NCBI RefSeq assembly: GCF_003002055.1
Contig: NZ_PVZF01000006.1
Location: forward strand, 124,001-188,000
DNA: 64,000 nt
Source of the DNA: Kineococcus rhizosphaerae
GTDB taxonomy: Bacteria; Actinomycetota; Actinomycetes; Actinomycetales; Kineococcaceae
Reading direction: 5' to 3'
This document shows, one piece after another, positions 1-8,240 of this stretch; the first letter of the stretch is position 1; every line of letters starts with the position of its first letter. Position numbers and translations under genes: made by a program. The notes under the pieces were generated by a model that ran no database searches, was not told the origin of the DNA, and saw nothing but the letters and a program-made list of their open reading frames with translations.

Positions 1-54
1 GTCCTCTACGACCGGCTGCTGCGGCCCGCCGCACCGCCCGCCGAGGCGGACTGA
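1..54 (+). CDS. C-terminal end of an unidentified protein (partial)
   Basis: An open frame enters from the left edge and ends at the TGA at 52-54. The last 17 codons read VLYDRLLRPAAPPAEAD. This is too short to identify a family. An alanine/proline-rich tail after an LYDRLL helix occurs in many regulators, but I do not assign one. It is probably a separate transcription unit from the small membrane protein at 102, which has its own ribosome binding site. Confidence 0.45.
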   Translation, partial: VLYDRLLRPAAPPAEAD

Positions 55-101
55 TCCGACCACCGCCCTGCCCGTCCCCGGTCCACGAGGAGGAACCCAC
101 C

Positions 102-503
102 GTGCACCGCTCCCGAGCGTCCGCGACCCGCTTCCCCGTCTCCCGCAGGCCGCGCGTCGTGCGCGCGTCGGTGGGCGCCGCCCTCGTCGACCTGACCCTC
201 CTGCTGGTCCTGGGTCCCGTCCTCGGCCTCGTGGGCACGGCGGCCGCCGTGGGCCCGGTCCTGCAGGTCCCGTACGCGGGCATCACCGTCGTCGTCGGCC
301 TGGCCCTGCTCCTCTCGGTCGCCTGCGTGGTCGGGGCGTACCGCACCCGCGTCGGCTGGCTCGGCTGGACCCTCGTCGCGGTCGGGGTGCTGCTCGCCCT
401 GCTGGCCTCGCTCTGGCCGCTCCTGGCCACGGCCGACGCAGCCGTCGACAGCGCCAGGGACGTCTGGCCCTGGATCTCCCGGCTCCTGCGCGACGTCACC
501 TGA
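102..503 (+). CDS. Small integral membrane protein, function unknown
   Basis: A 133-residue protein of unknown function. A basic N-terminus (residues 1-25) is followed by about three to four hydrophobic stretches (roughly residues 27-48, 50-65, 66-82 and 86-108) and a short amphipathic tail ending RLLRDVT. The GTG start at 102 is set by a strong GAGGAGGA ribosome binding site at 87-94. I recognise no conserved motif. Its neighbour upstream is only a fragment, so context gives no clue. It probably sits in the cytoplasmic membrane. Confidence 0.6.
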   Translation: MHRSRASATRFPVSRRPRVVRASVGAALVDLTLLLVLGPVLGLVGTAAAVGPVLQVPYAGITVVVGLALLLSVACVVGAYRTRVGWLGWTLVAVGVLLALLASLWPLLATADAAVDSARDVWPWISRLLRDVT

Positions 504-651
504 GCACCGGGGCGAGCGCCGGGGCACCGGTTCCTGCGCCTGGACCCGGCCCCGCCACGCCCCGAACGCCTCCCCCGCCATCGTCGTCCTGCCTGCGGTG
601 CAGGCGTGCTCGACGTGGAGCAGCGTCGGGACGGCGCGAGCCGGTGCGGGA

Positions 652-885
652 TCAGCGCGCCCCGCGCGGCGCGAGTTCGTAGCGGGTCCGGCGCCTGACC
701 GACTCGCCGAACAGGCACAGACCGGCGTTCACCAGCACCAGGCCCACGGTCCCCTGCCCTGTCCACCGCGACGTCGCGGCACCCGTCGTCCGGCGCTGGG
801 CGGCGTCGACGGCGGTGCTCAGACCGGCCCCCACGAGCAGCAACCCCGCCGGTGCCAGCCGCTTCCAGGCGGCGAGATCGTCCAC
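652..885 (-). CDS. Small two-helix membrane protein, function unknown
   Basis: A 77-residue protein beginning VDDLAAWKRLAPAG. Two hydrophobic segments are visible, LAPAGLLLVGAGLSTAVDAA and GTVGLVLVNAGLCLFGESV, separated by a short hydrophilic loop; the tail is basic (RRRTRYELAPRGAR). A much longer open frame runs upstream to 2136, but that part is the shadow of the dioxygenase gene on the other strand. The GTG at 885 is preceded by GGAGG about 12 bases away, so this short form is the likely gene. No family recognised. Confidence 0.5.
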   Translation of the reverse strand: MDDLAAWKRLAPAGLLLVGAGLSTAVDAAQRRTTGAATSRWTGQGTVGLVLVNAGLCLFGESVRRRTRYELAPRGAR

Positions 886-1203
886 GTGACCAGTCTGCCT
901 CCGATGACGTCCACCGCCCCTCGGAACCGTGTCGCGACGTGCACCCACTACCGCAGCACGGTTCGAACGAGAGCCCCTCACGCCCCGCGGGGCGTGCACG
1001 GAACGGAGTGCCCTGGTTGCGGGAGACGCTGGTGCAGGGACGGGGCCCTGAGGTGCGCGCGGTGAGGTCACGGGCCACCCGCTGACGCCGAACGGCTCGA
1101 CGACGGACATCCGCTCCGGCGAGCAGGTGGTCTCGGGGGATCGTGGACGGCGCCGTCGAGGGCTGAGACTCTCGTCGCACCACTCGTCACCCGGAGGACA
1201 CCC
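886..1203. other. Intergenic stretch with no recognisable gene
   Basis: About 320 bases between two divergently read genes. Short open frames on both strands give arginine/proline-rich translations typical of noncoding high-GC DNA. The only signal is the GGAGGA ribosome binding site at 1193-1198 for the next gene. It must contain promoters for both flanking genes, but I could not place them with confidence. Confidence 0.4.
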
Positions 1204-2070
1204 GTGAGCACCAGCACCAGCTCCACCGCGCCGCTCAGCGACGCGCAGGTCGAGCACTTCCTCGACAAGGGCTACGTCGTCCTGGAGCACTGCTTCGACG
1301 CCGAGCAGGCGGCCCCGATCGTGGACCGCGCCTGGGAGCGCCTCGGCGTGGACCGCGACGACCCCTCGACGTGGGACCGCCCGCGCGTGCACCTGCCCTC
1401 GGTCGAGCACGTCGACGCCGAGACGTTCGCCCCCACGGCCTTCACCGCCGCCTGCCAGCTGCTCGGCGGCCGCGACCGCGTCGAGACCCCCTGGCGCTGG
1501 AGCGACGGGATCATCGCCAACCTCGGCGTCGGGGCCGACCGCCCCTTCGAGGAACCCTCGTCCGCGGTGGGTGGCTGGCACAAGGACGGCGACTTCTTCC
1601 GCCACTTCCTGGACTCCCCCGAGCAGGGGCTCCTGACCATCGTGCTGTGGACCGACGTGGTGTCCCGGGGCGGGGGGACGTTCGTGGCGACCGACTCCGT
1701 CGGCGTGGTGGCCCGCTTCCTGGCCGAGCACCCCGAGGGCGTCCTGCCCGACGTGCTGCAGCAGACCCGGCTGATCGAGCAGTGCCACGAGTTCGTCGAG
1801 CTGACGGGCGAGGCGGGCGACGTGGTCCTCATGCACCCGTTCGTGCTGCACGCGACGTCGCAGAACGTCCTGCTCGCGCAGCGGCTCATCACCAACCCGC
1901 CGCTCAGCCTCAAGGAGCCCCTGGACTTCGACCGCCCCGACCCCGCGCAGTCCTCGCCGGTCGAGCAGGCCGTCCTGCGCGGGCTCGGCGTGGAGCGCTT
2001 CGCGTTCGCCCCGACCGCCCCCCGCGAGGACGTGGTGCCCCCGCGGCTGCGCGCGCAGCAGGCGGGCTGA
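1204..2070 (+). CDS. Phytanoyl-CoA dioxygenase (PhyH) family protein
   Basis: A 288-residue Fe(II)/2-oxoglutarate-dependent oxygenase of the PhyH family, which hydroxylates small molecules in the cytoplasm. The metal triad is visible as H126-x-D128 in GWHKDGD and the distal H216 in VLHATSQN. The neighbouring GDVVLMHPF and the RLITNPPLSL strand match the family's double-stranded beta-helix core. GTG at 1204 follows GGAGGA at 1193-1198. The gene stands alone, with a decayed aldehyde dehydrogenase end just downstream, so the substrate cannot be inferred. Length is normal for the family. Confidence 0.85.
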   Translation: MSTSTSSTAPLSDAQVEHFLDKGYVVLEHCFDAEQAAPIVDRAWERLGVDRDDPSTWDRPRVHLPSVEHVDAETFAPTAFTAACQLLGGRDRVETPWRWSDGIIANLGVGADRPFEEPSSAVGGWHKDGDFFRHFLDSPEQGLLTIVLWTDVVSRGGGTFVATDSVGVVARFLAEHPEGVLPDVLQQTRLIEQCHEFVELTGEAGDVVLMHPFVLHATSQNVLLAQRLITNPPLSLKEPLDFDRPDPAQSSPVEQAVLRGLGVERFAFAPTAPREDVVPPRLRAQQAG

Positions 2071-2220
2071 GCGGGGGCACGAGGCGAGGTGGCGTGGTCC
2101 GTCGCACGGCGGCTGGTGTCCAGGACCACGATGCACCCCGCCCCACGGGGCGGGCGAAACTCAGCTGGGCACACCGGGAGCAGCGATCGCTCGTCGAGAT
2201 CGCGAGACGTCCACGTGGTC

Positions 2221-2346
2221 GTCCTGGTGCCGGCCGACAGCCCGGAACCGCCGTTCGGCGGGGTGGAGCGTTCCGGCGGCGGCCGCGAGCCGGGGGCCTG
2301 AGGTGTTGACGGGTTCGTGGACGAGGAGCTCGTCCGCGCCCTGCAC
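2221..2346 (+). pseudogene. Remnant of an aldehyde dehydrogenase C-terminus
   Basis: Translated from 2221 the frame reads VLVPADSPEPPFGGVERSGGGREPGA, stop, GVDGFVDEELVRALH. The PFGGVxRSGxGRE block followed by GxxxFVxxxLV is the C-terminal signature of the NAD(P)-aldehyde dehydrogenase superfamily (succinate-semialdehyde dehydrogenases end this way). The TGA at 2299-2301 interrupts the block, and no upstream ALDH core (catalytic Cys or Glu regions) is seen. I read it as a decayed gene end left by a deletion. Part of the 370-base gap before the phosphatase gene. Confidence 0.55.
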
Positions 2347-2440
2347 ACCGCCCGCTGGTGGTGCACCGCGGTCGTCCCCGCGATCAGCGGCGGGGGCGAC
2401 GGCCCGGGACCGGCCACAGGTCGTTGCCTACCATCGGGTC

Positions 2441-3166
2441 GTGAGTGAGACCCCTGAACGCCGCCGGGACAGCCCGGTGAGCGAGCAGATCGCCAACCTG
2501 CGCGACCTCGCCCACGCCGACGAGCGGCTGCGCCCGGACGTGCTGTGGCGCAGCGCCCAGCCCCTCGCGGGGGACGGAGCCCCGCGTGAGGTGACGACCT
2601 GGCCGCCGGCCACCGTCGTCGACCTGCGCTCGGCGGCCGAGATCCCCGCCGGCCCGCACCCGCTGCCGGGGTCGAACGTCCACCACGTCGCCCTGCTCGA
2701 CCACGCGGGGGACCCCGGTGCGAACGCCCAGCGCCGACGCCCCCTGGTCGAGGTGTACCTCTCGATGCTGGAACCGGGCACGGGCCTGCTGCGGGCCGCG
2801 AGCCTCGTGGCCTCCGAGCCGGGGCCGGTCCTCGTGCACTGCGCCGCGGGCAAGGACCGCACCGGGCTGGTGGTCGCGCTGGTGCTGCGGTTGCTCGACG
2901 TCCCCCGCGAGGCCGTGCTGGCCGACTTCGCCCTCACCACCGAGGCCATGCCCGAGGTGATGCGGCGGTTGCTGGCCAGTTCCCCCCTGCCCGAGGGGGC
3001 CGACCTCTCGACGCTGCCGAAGGAGTACTTCACGGCTCCGGTGGAGGCGCTGGAGGCGATCCTCGACGTGTGGGACGCGCACGAGGGCGGGACGTCGGGC
3101 TGGGCCCTGGCCCACGGCGCCGACCCGGACCTCGTCGAGAGGCTCCGCGCCAGGTTGCTGGTCTGA
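2441..3166 (+). CDS. Tyrosine-protein phosphatase, cysteine-dependent (PTP/DSP-like)
   Basis: A 241-residue cytoplasmic phosphatase of the bacterial tyrosine/dual-specificity type (MptpB-like group). The P-loop HCAAGKDRTG holds the catalytic C134 and R140; the preceding VVDLRSAAEI and following LAxFALTTEAM segments fit the family. Many such enzymes act on phosphotyrosine or phosphoinositide; the substrate here is unknown. The start is GTG at 2441: a TACCAT -10-like box at 2429-2434 leaves 6 bases before it, so the transcript is probably leaderless. An ATG-less longer frame upstream overlaps the ALDH remnant and is unlikely to be used. Confidence 0.85.
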   Translation: MSETPERRRDSPVSEQIANLRDLAHADERLRPDVLWRSAQPLAGDGAPREVTTWPPATVVDLRSAAEIPAGPHPLPGSNVHHVALLDHAGDPGANAQRRRPLVEVYLSMLEPGTGLLRAASLVASEPGPVLVHCAAGKDRTGLVVALVLRLLDVPREAVLADFALTTEAMPEVMRRLLASSPLPEGADLSTLPKEYFTAPVEALEAILDVWDAHEGGTSGWALAHGADPDLVERLRARLLV

Positions 3167-3286
3167 TACGTCCGCGCTCGAGACGCGGGGCGGGCCGCCG
3201 GGAGGCCTCGTCACCCGGGGGGGCGTCCCACCGGTCGATCACGGCCGACCGGCTCCCCGGCCCCCGAGGTGGCGCTCACGACCCCG

Positions 3287-3751
3287 TCACCGCGGCGTGG
3301 GCTCGGCCGGTTCCCGGACGAGACGCCGCAGCACCCACACCGCCGGGAGCAGGGCGACCGCGGCGACGACCGCCGCCCAGCCGCTCGGGAAGTCGCCGTC
3401 CGAGACGTACGCCACGGCACCCGGGGCCGCGCCGCTGACGACCGCCGCCAGCACCGCCGCGCCGAGGGTGAGGCCCCACCCGCGTCGCCGGCGGCGCGGG
3501 ACCAGTGCCACCAGGCCGGAGGCGGCCATTGCGGCCAGCACCCCCACCAGCGCCCCGGCCGCGGCCGCCGGCAGCAGGCCCAGCACCACCGTGCCCACCT
3601 CGCCCGAGGCACCGTTGAGCGCGGCCAGCACGGCGGCGACGGGGAAGTACAGCCCACCCAGCACCGCGCCGCACCCGGCGCCCCACGCCACCCCGCGCCT
3701 CAGCACACCGGTCGCCGGGTCCTGCCGGAGCACCTGCGCAGCGTCGTCCAC
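3287..3751 (-). CDS. Four-helix membrane protein, function unknown
   Basis: A protein of about 154 residues with four hydrophobic segments: GVAWGAGCGAVLGGLYFPVA, GTVVLGLLPAAAAGALVGVL, WGLTLGAAVLAAVVSGAAPG and WAAVVAAVALLPAVWVLRRL. A basic loop (RRRRRGW) lies between the second and third. I placed the start at GTG 3751, just before VDDAAQVLRQDP; an upstream start at 3913 would add a poor-looking basic leader. No family recognised. It is divergent from the LacI gene at 3858. Confidence 0.5.
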   Translation of the reverse strand: MDDAAQVLRQDPATGVLRRGVAWGAGCGAVLGGLYFPVAAVLAALNGASGEVGTVVLGLLPAAAAGALVGVLAAMAASGLVALVPRRRRRGWGLTLGAAVLAAVVSGAAPGAVAYVSDGDFPSGWAAVVAAVALLPAVWVLRRLVREPAEPTPR

Positions 3752-3857
3752 CTCCGCACGATGGCACGTGCCGCGCCCGCGCCGGGGATCGGCCCCGATC
3801 ACGGCGTGGGACGGGGATGCCGCCCCACCGCACCGCCCCGCACGCCAGGATGGGGCC

Positions 3858-4826
3858 GTGCCCCGGGTGACCAGCGCGGACGTGGCCCGCGCCAGCGGTG
3901 TGTCGCGCACCACCGTCAGCTACGTGCTCAACGGTGCCGCCAAACCGATCTCCGCCACCACCCGCGAGCGCGTCCTCGCCGCGGCCCGGGACCTGGGCTA
4001 CGCCCCGTCGGCGGCCGCGCGGGCGTTGCGGTCCGGGCGCAGCGACCTCGTCCTGTGCGTCCTGCCGGACTGGCCGATCGGCGCGGTCCTCGACGCCCTC
4101 ATCGAGCACCTCACCGAGGAGCTGTGCGCACGGGGACTGCTCCTGCTGCTGCACCACGGCCGCGACCCCCGGCCGCTGGCCGACCTGTGGCGCAGCGTCC
4201 AGCCGCGGGTCGTGGTCGGGCTCACGCCGTTCTCGGCCGAGGACGAGCGGGCGATGGCCCGCGCGGAGGTCCAGGTGCTCACCACGGGCGAGCACAGCGG
4301 GCTCGTGGCCCTGCAGGAACGCACCGGCGCGCTGCAGGTGCACCACCTCGCCGCCACCGGTCACCGGCGAATCGGTTACGCCGCACCGGACGACGACCGC
4401 GTCGCCGGCTTCGCCGCCCAGCGCCTCGCCGGGGCCCGGGCCGCGTGCGCCGAACTGGGCCTGCCGGAACCGGTGGCGCTGGAGGTCCCCCTGGACGCCG
4501 CCGCCGCCGCACGCGCCGTGCGCACCTGGCACCCGGACGCCGCAGGCGCGGTCAGCGCCGTGGCGGCCTACAACGACGACGTCGCGCTCGCCGTCCTGGC
4601 CGGGTTGCGCGCCCACGGTCTGCGCGTGCCCGACGACGTCGCGGTCGTCGGGGTCGACGACACCGCGCTGGGCCGCCTCGCCGACCCCCCGCTGACCACG
4701 GTCTCGCAGTCCGTCGAGGTCCAGGCCCACCACCTCGCCGCCCAGGTGATCGCCGCGCTGGACGGGCAGGCGCCGCCCCCGCGCCCGGAGCAGGTCGTGC
4801 ACCTGGTGCGGCGCGCCTCGGCCTGA
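3858..4826 (+). CDS. LacI-family transcriptional regulator
   Basis: A 322-residue sugar-responsive regulator. The N-terminal helix-turn-helix is TSADVARASGVSRTTVSYVLNG, with the hinge helix region near residues 45-58 (YAPSAAARALRSGR), followed by a periplasmic-binding-protein-like effector domain ending in the VAVVGVDD and LTTVSQSV segments typical of the family. GTG at 3858 lies 6 bases after a CAGGAT box (3846-3851), suggesting a leaderless transcript. It converges on the secreted GH55-like gene, sharing a terminator; that gene is a plausible target, but the effector is unknown. Confidence 0.9.
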   Translation: MPRVTSADVARASGVSRTTVSYVLNGAAKPISATTRERVLAAARDLGYAPSAAARALRSGRSDLVLCVLPDWPIGAVLDALIEHLTEELCARGLLLLLHHGRDPRPLADLWRSVQPRVVVGLTPFSAEDERAMARAEVQVLTTGEHSGLVALQERTGALQVHHLAATGHRRIGYAAPDDDRVAGFAAQRLAGARAACAELGLPEPVALEVPLDAAAAARAVRTWHPDAAGAVSAVAAYNDDVALAVLAGLRAHGLRVPDDVAVVGVDDTALGRLADPPLTTVSQSVEVQAHHLAAQVIAALDGQAPPPRPEQVVHLVRRASA

Positions 4827-4849
4827 TGCGCCGCGGGGTACCGGCGCAC

Positions 4850-4888
4850 GCGCGGCCCGGGAGGGCGGGGAACCCTCCCGGGCCGCGC
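4850..4888. terminator. Bidirectional intrinsic terminator
   Basis: A perfect 16-bp inverted repeat, arms 4850-4865 and 4873-4888 with a 7-base loop (CGGGGAA), lies between the convergent LacI gene (ends 4826) and the GH55-like gene (ends 4903). No U-tract follows, as is common in high-GC Actinomycetota. It can serve both strands. Confidence 0.75.
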
Positions 4889-4902
4889 CGGGTACCCGGC
4901 CG

Positions 4903-6822
4903 TCAGCCCGCCGGGTAGGCGACCACGTACTGCGGCGTCCCGGTGTTGCTGTCGTCCACCTGCCCCCCGACGCCGTTCACGACGTGCCGGGTGGTGCCGG
5001 CGCCGAGGTTGACGGTCAGCAGGTGCTGCAGCTGCACGCCCGGCGTGGTGGGTGCCTCGAAACCGTTCTCGGTGACGATCGAGGGGTTGTTGCGGTTGTA
5101 GACGTAGGAACCGCCGCCGTAGAGGTGGTGGGTCTTCACCCCGCGGGCCACCGCGTACCCGGGGTAGCCGAGGGTGCCGTCCGGGCGGGTCCAGTCGGCC
5201 TGCGTGGGCGGGTCGTACGGCAGTTCGTTCTGGTACAGCACGGTGGTCCCGCGCTCGCCGTTCCAGGTGGTGTTGTAGCGCTGGAAGTGCTCGACGAACA
5301 GGCCGGTCGCCGTCACGTCGTCGCCGTTCACGACGACCCCGTCGCGCCCGGTGTTGGTCCTCCAGCGGTCGGTGTCGCCCTCGACGCCGGCGGTGAAACC
5401 CTCCTCGCCGTGGTCCGCGCGCCAGACCCAGGCGTGGTCGACGAGGACGCGGTCGGTGTTGATCTCCAGGGCGGTGTCGGCCTTGCCGACGTGCGGGCCC
5501 CCGACGCGGAAGAACACGTCGGACAGGGTCGTCGGGTTCGCCGGGTCGACCGTGCCCCTGCCGTGGTTGCCGTTCTTCGTGCCGACCTGCAGCAGCACCG
5601 GGGACGTCCGGGTGCCCGCGTCGATCGTGATCCCGGCGACCACGACCCCGGGGACGTCGGCGACGGTCATCGCCGCGTTCCCGGCGGTGGCGGTGAGCGT
5701 GGCCATGCCCAGGCCGAGGACCACGGTGCCGGCACGCTTGACCGCGACGGCCTTGTCGACGTCGTAGACGCCCGGGGTCAGCAGGAGGTTCTCCCCGCGG
5801 GCCAGCGCGTTGTTGATCTGCTGCACCGGCGTGGCGGGGGTGGCGGTGAAGAAGTCGCGCAGCGGGATGGTCCGGCCCTGCGTGCGGTCCTGGACCCAGG
5901 AGGTTCCGCGGGTCGCGGTGTGCGCGGCGGGCACCTGCACCTGGTAGGCGCCGGAGGCGTCGGTGAACAGGTACGGCTTCTCGCGGCTGACCGGGGTGGT
6001 GTCCAGCGTGGTGTACGGCGGGTCCGGGAAGGTGGCTCCGCTCGGGGCGCCCTCGACGCCGGAGAAGACCTGGTTCCACACGCCGTTGCTCCAGCTGCCG
6101 ACGGTGCTGTTGCGGATCAGCCACTGCTGCTGGGACCCGTTGACGACCGCGCCGGCCTGGGAGTCGGCGATGAAACCCCCGCTGGCGTACTGCGGGCCCG
6201 CGGTGCAGTAGTCCATCAGCGACAGGGTTCCCCCGGTGACGTGGACCCGGCGCATCGGGGAGGCCTGCGAGACGGCGAAGAAGTTCGCCCCGGCGCGGCA
6301 CCCGTCCTGGCCCGTGCCGTTGACGGCGAGGTGGAAGTTCGACACCGAACGCCAGAAGTTGTCCAGCGCGATGCAGTTCGCGGTGCCGCCGTCGGCGAGG
6401 CAGCGGTTGTAGACCTCGACCTTGCCGTTGATCGTGACGTCGTCCGGCGAGGCACCCAGTCCCGCGACCTCGGTGTAGTACCCGACCTTGATCTGCAACG
6501 GGTGCGCGTCGGTGCCGTAGGTGCCGGGTGCGAACAGCAACGCGTACCGCTGGGTGCCGAACTGGTTGTTCACCTGCCGGGCGTAGACCTCGTCGACCTT
6601 CGCCTGGATCTCGGCGAGCGGGGTCTGCGGGGTGAACACCGTGGTCGTGGTGCCGAGGTTCCCGGCCGCGGGAGGCGGGGGTGCCGGGCGCGGGGGTGCG
6701 GCGACGGCCACGCCACCGCCGACGACGGTGACCAGGGCGGCGCCCGCCGCGGCGACCTGCGCCGCACGACGCAGCCGCCACCGGGGACGGGGGGTGGGAC
6801 GGGGGGTGGGGAGTGCGGGCAC
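4903..6822 (-). CDS. Secreted right-handed beta-helix protein, GH55-like (often mislabelled adenylyl cyclase)
   Basis: A 639-residue secreted protein. After a basic start (RWRLRRAAQ) comes a hydrophobic signal segment ending GGVAVAAPP, a proline-rich linker, then a repeat-rich body with family hallmarks: FTPQTPLAEIQAKVDEVY, RYALLFAPGTY, VAGLGASPDDVTI, GGFIADSQ, LLTPGVYDVDKAV, GLGMATL and DHAWVWRADHG. I recognise this as the family resembling glycoside hydrolase 55 (exo-beta-1,3-glucanase fold) that databases often call adenylyl cyclase; no cyclase domain is present. The start is GTG 6822, 6 bases after GAGGAGG; upstream in-frame starts at 6867, 6846 and 6837 lack such a site. It converges on a LacI gene. 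Confidence 0.75.
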   Translation of the reverse strand: MPALPTPRPTPRPRWRLRRAAQVAAAGAALVTVVGGGVAVAAPPRPAPPPPAAGNLGTTTTVFTPQTPLAEIQAKVDEVYARQVNNQFGTQRYALLFAPGTYGTDAHPLQIKVGYYTEVAGLGASPDDVTINGKVEVYNRCLADGGTANCIALDNFWRSVSNFHLAVNGTGQDGCRAGANFFAVSQASPMRRVHVTGGTLSLMDYCTAGPQYASGGFIADSQAGAVVNGSQQQWLIRNSTVGSWSNGVWNQVFSGVEGAPSGATFPDPPYTTLDTTPVSREKPYLFTDASGAYQVQVPAAHTATRGTSWVQDRTQGRTIPLRDFFTATPATPVQQINNALARGENLLLTPGVYDVDKAVAVKRAGTVVLGLGMATLTATAGNAAMTVADVPGVVVAGITIDAGTRTSPVLLQVGTKNGNHGRGTVDPANPTTLSDVFFRVGGPHVGKADTALEINTDRVLVDHAWVWRADHGEEGFTAGVEGDTDRWRTNTGRDGVVVNGDDVTATGLFVEHFQRYNTTWNGERGTTVLYQNELPYDPPTQADWTRPDGTLGYPGYAVARGVKTHHLYGGGSYVYNRNNPSIVTENGFEAPTTPGVQLQHLLTVNLGAGTTRHVVNGVGGQVDDSNTGTPQYVVAYPAG

Positions 6823-6852
6823 GGTCAGCCTCCTCATCGAGGTCATCACGGT

Positions 6853-6910
6853 GGTGACTCGTGTCACCAGCGCCCGCCCACAGTAATCGGCGTGGAGCGT
6901 GCGGCGTCAA
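6853..6910 (-). promoter_or_regulatory. Promoter and palindrome upstream of the GH55-like gene
   Basis: On the minus strand TTGACG (6910-6905) and TACTGT (6885-6880) form a -35/-10 pair with a 19-base spacer, slightly long. Just downstream is the perfect palindrome GGTGAC-TCGT-GTCACC (6853-6868), placed between the -10 box and the GTG start, where a repressor would block transcription. The binding protein is unknown; the convergent LacI regulator is one candidate. Confidence 0.45.
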
Positions 6911-6989
6911 GACCCTCTCCTCCCACCACGCGACGGGCCGCGCACGGTGAGCGCGGGTGGGATCGGGACCGGCGGGTTAGCGTGACGGC

Positions 6990-8222
6990 GTGGCTCGCGA
7001 ACTGGACCGCGCAGTGGACGTCGTGCTGTTCGGCGCCTCGGGTTTCGTCGGGCGGCTGACCGCGGCGCACCTGGCCGCGCACGCCCCCGCCGGGACGCGG
7101 ATCGCCCTGGCCGGCCGCTCGCGCGAACGGCTGGCGGCGGTGGCCCGCGACCTGGGGCCGGTCGCGGCGGACTGGCCGCTCGTGGTGGCCGACGCCGCCG
7201 ACGAGGCGTCCCTGCGCACGCTCGCGGAGTCCACGCACGTCGTCGTCTCGACCGTCGGCCCCTACCTGCGCCACGGGCTGCCGCTGGTGCAGGCGTGCGC
7301 GCGCGCCGGAACCCACTACGCCGACCTGACCGGCGAGGTCCTGTTCGTGCGCCGCAGCATCGACACCGCCGAGGAGACGGCCCGCGCGAGCGGGGCCCGG
7401 ATCGTGCACTCGTGCGGTTTCGACTCGGTGCCCTCGGACCTGGCCGTGCTGCTCGCGCACGAGTGGGCGCGGGCGCAGGGCGCCGGTCCGCTCGCGAGCG
7501 CCACGCTGGAGGTCATGTCGGTGCGCGGCGGCTTCAGCGGCGGCACCGTGGACTCATTGCGCCTGCAGCTGGACACCGCCCGCCGCGACGAACGGGCGCG
7601 GGCGCTGGTGGCCGACCCGTACGCCCTGAGCCCCGACCGCGCGGGCGAACCGGACCTGGGCCGCCAGCCGGACGCGTTCGCCCCCCACCGGCGCGCCGCG
7701 ACGGGCGACTGGGTGGCGCCCTTCGTGATGGCCTCGTACAACACCCGGGTGGTGCGGCGCAGCAACGCCCTGCAGGGCCACGCCTACGGGCCGCGGCTGC
7801 GCTACACCGAGGTGATGGCGTTCTCCGGGCGCACCGCGGCCCTGCGGGCGGGCGCGGTCACGGGGGTCCTGGCCGGGCTCACCGGTCTGCTCGCGGTCGA
7901 ACCCCTGCGCCCGCTGCTGGACCGCCTGCTGCCCTCGCCCGGGACGGGCCCGGGCGAGCGGACCCGCCGCACGGGCCGTTTCCGGCTGCGCCTGGACGCG
8001 CGCACGGAGTCCGGCCGCCGGACCGGCGTGACCGTGGCCGCCCACGGCGACCCCGGGTACGCCGCGACCGCGGTGATGCTCGGTGAGAGCGCCCTGGCGC
8101 TCGCCCTCGACGAGGACCGCCTGCCCGCCGGCGCCGGTGTCCTGACCCCCGCCACGGGCATCGGGACCCCGCTCGTGGACCGTCTGCGCCGCAGGGGGTT
8201 CACGCTCGACGTCACCGACTGA
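6990..8222 (+). CDS. Saccharopine dehydrogenase-like NAD(P)-binding reductase (trans-acting enoyl reductase type)
   Basis: A 410-residue protein of the saccharopine-dehydrogenase-like oxidoreductase family. The Rossmann nucleotide-binding loop is GASGFVG (residues 15-21), followed by ALAGRSRERL; further family marks are VVSTVGPYLRHG, HYADLTGE and HSCGFDSVPSD. In mycobacteria, relatives act as trans-acting enoyl reductases in lipid synthesis, and others are of unknown role. A hydrophobic stretch near residues 280-310 may contact the membrane. GTG at 6990 lies 6 bases after TAGCGT (6978-6983), a probable leaderless promoter. No operon partner. Confidence 0.8.
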   Translation: MARELDRAVDVVLFGASGFVGRLTAAHLAAHAPAGTRIALAGRSRERLAAVARDLGPVAADWPLVVADAADEASLRTLAESTHVVVSTVGPYLRHGLPLVQACARAGTHYADLTGEVLFVRRSIDTAEETARASGARIVHSCGFDSVPSDLAVLLAHEWARAQGAGPLASATLEVMSVRGGFSGGTVDSLRLQLDTARRDERARALVADPYALSPDRAGEPDLGRQPDAFAPHRRAATGDWVAPFVMASYNTRVVRRSNALQGHAYGPRLRYTEVMAFSGRTAALRAGAVTGVLAGLTGLLAVEPLRPLLDRLLPSPGTGPGERTRRTGRFRLRLDARTESGRRTGVTVAAHGDPGYAATAVMLGESALALALDEDRLPAGAGVLTPATGIGTPLVDRLRRRGFTLDVTD

Positions 8223-8240
8223 ACCGCCCGGGCGCGAGCC

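Noticed and set aside
652-2136. A 494-codon minus-strand frame
   Set aside because: Only its last 77 codons look like a protein; the rest is the antisense shadow of the PhyH gene.
4903-6822. Adenylyl cyclase function
   Set aside because: No class III or other cyclase catalytic motif; the sequence is a secreted beta-helix protein.
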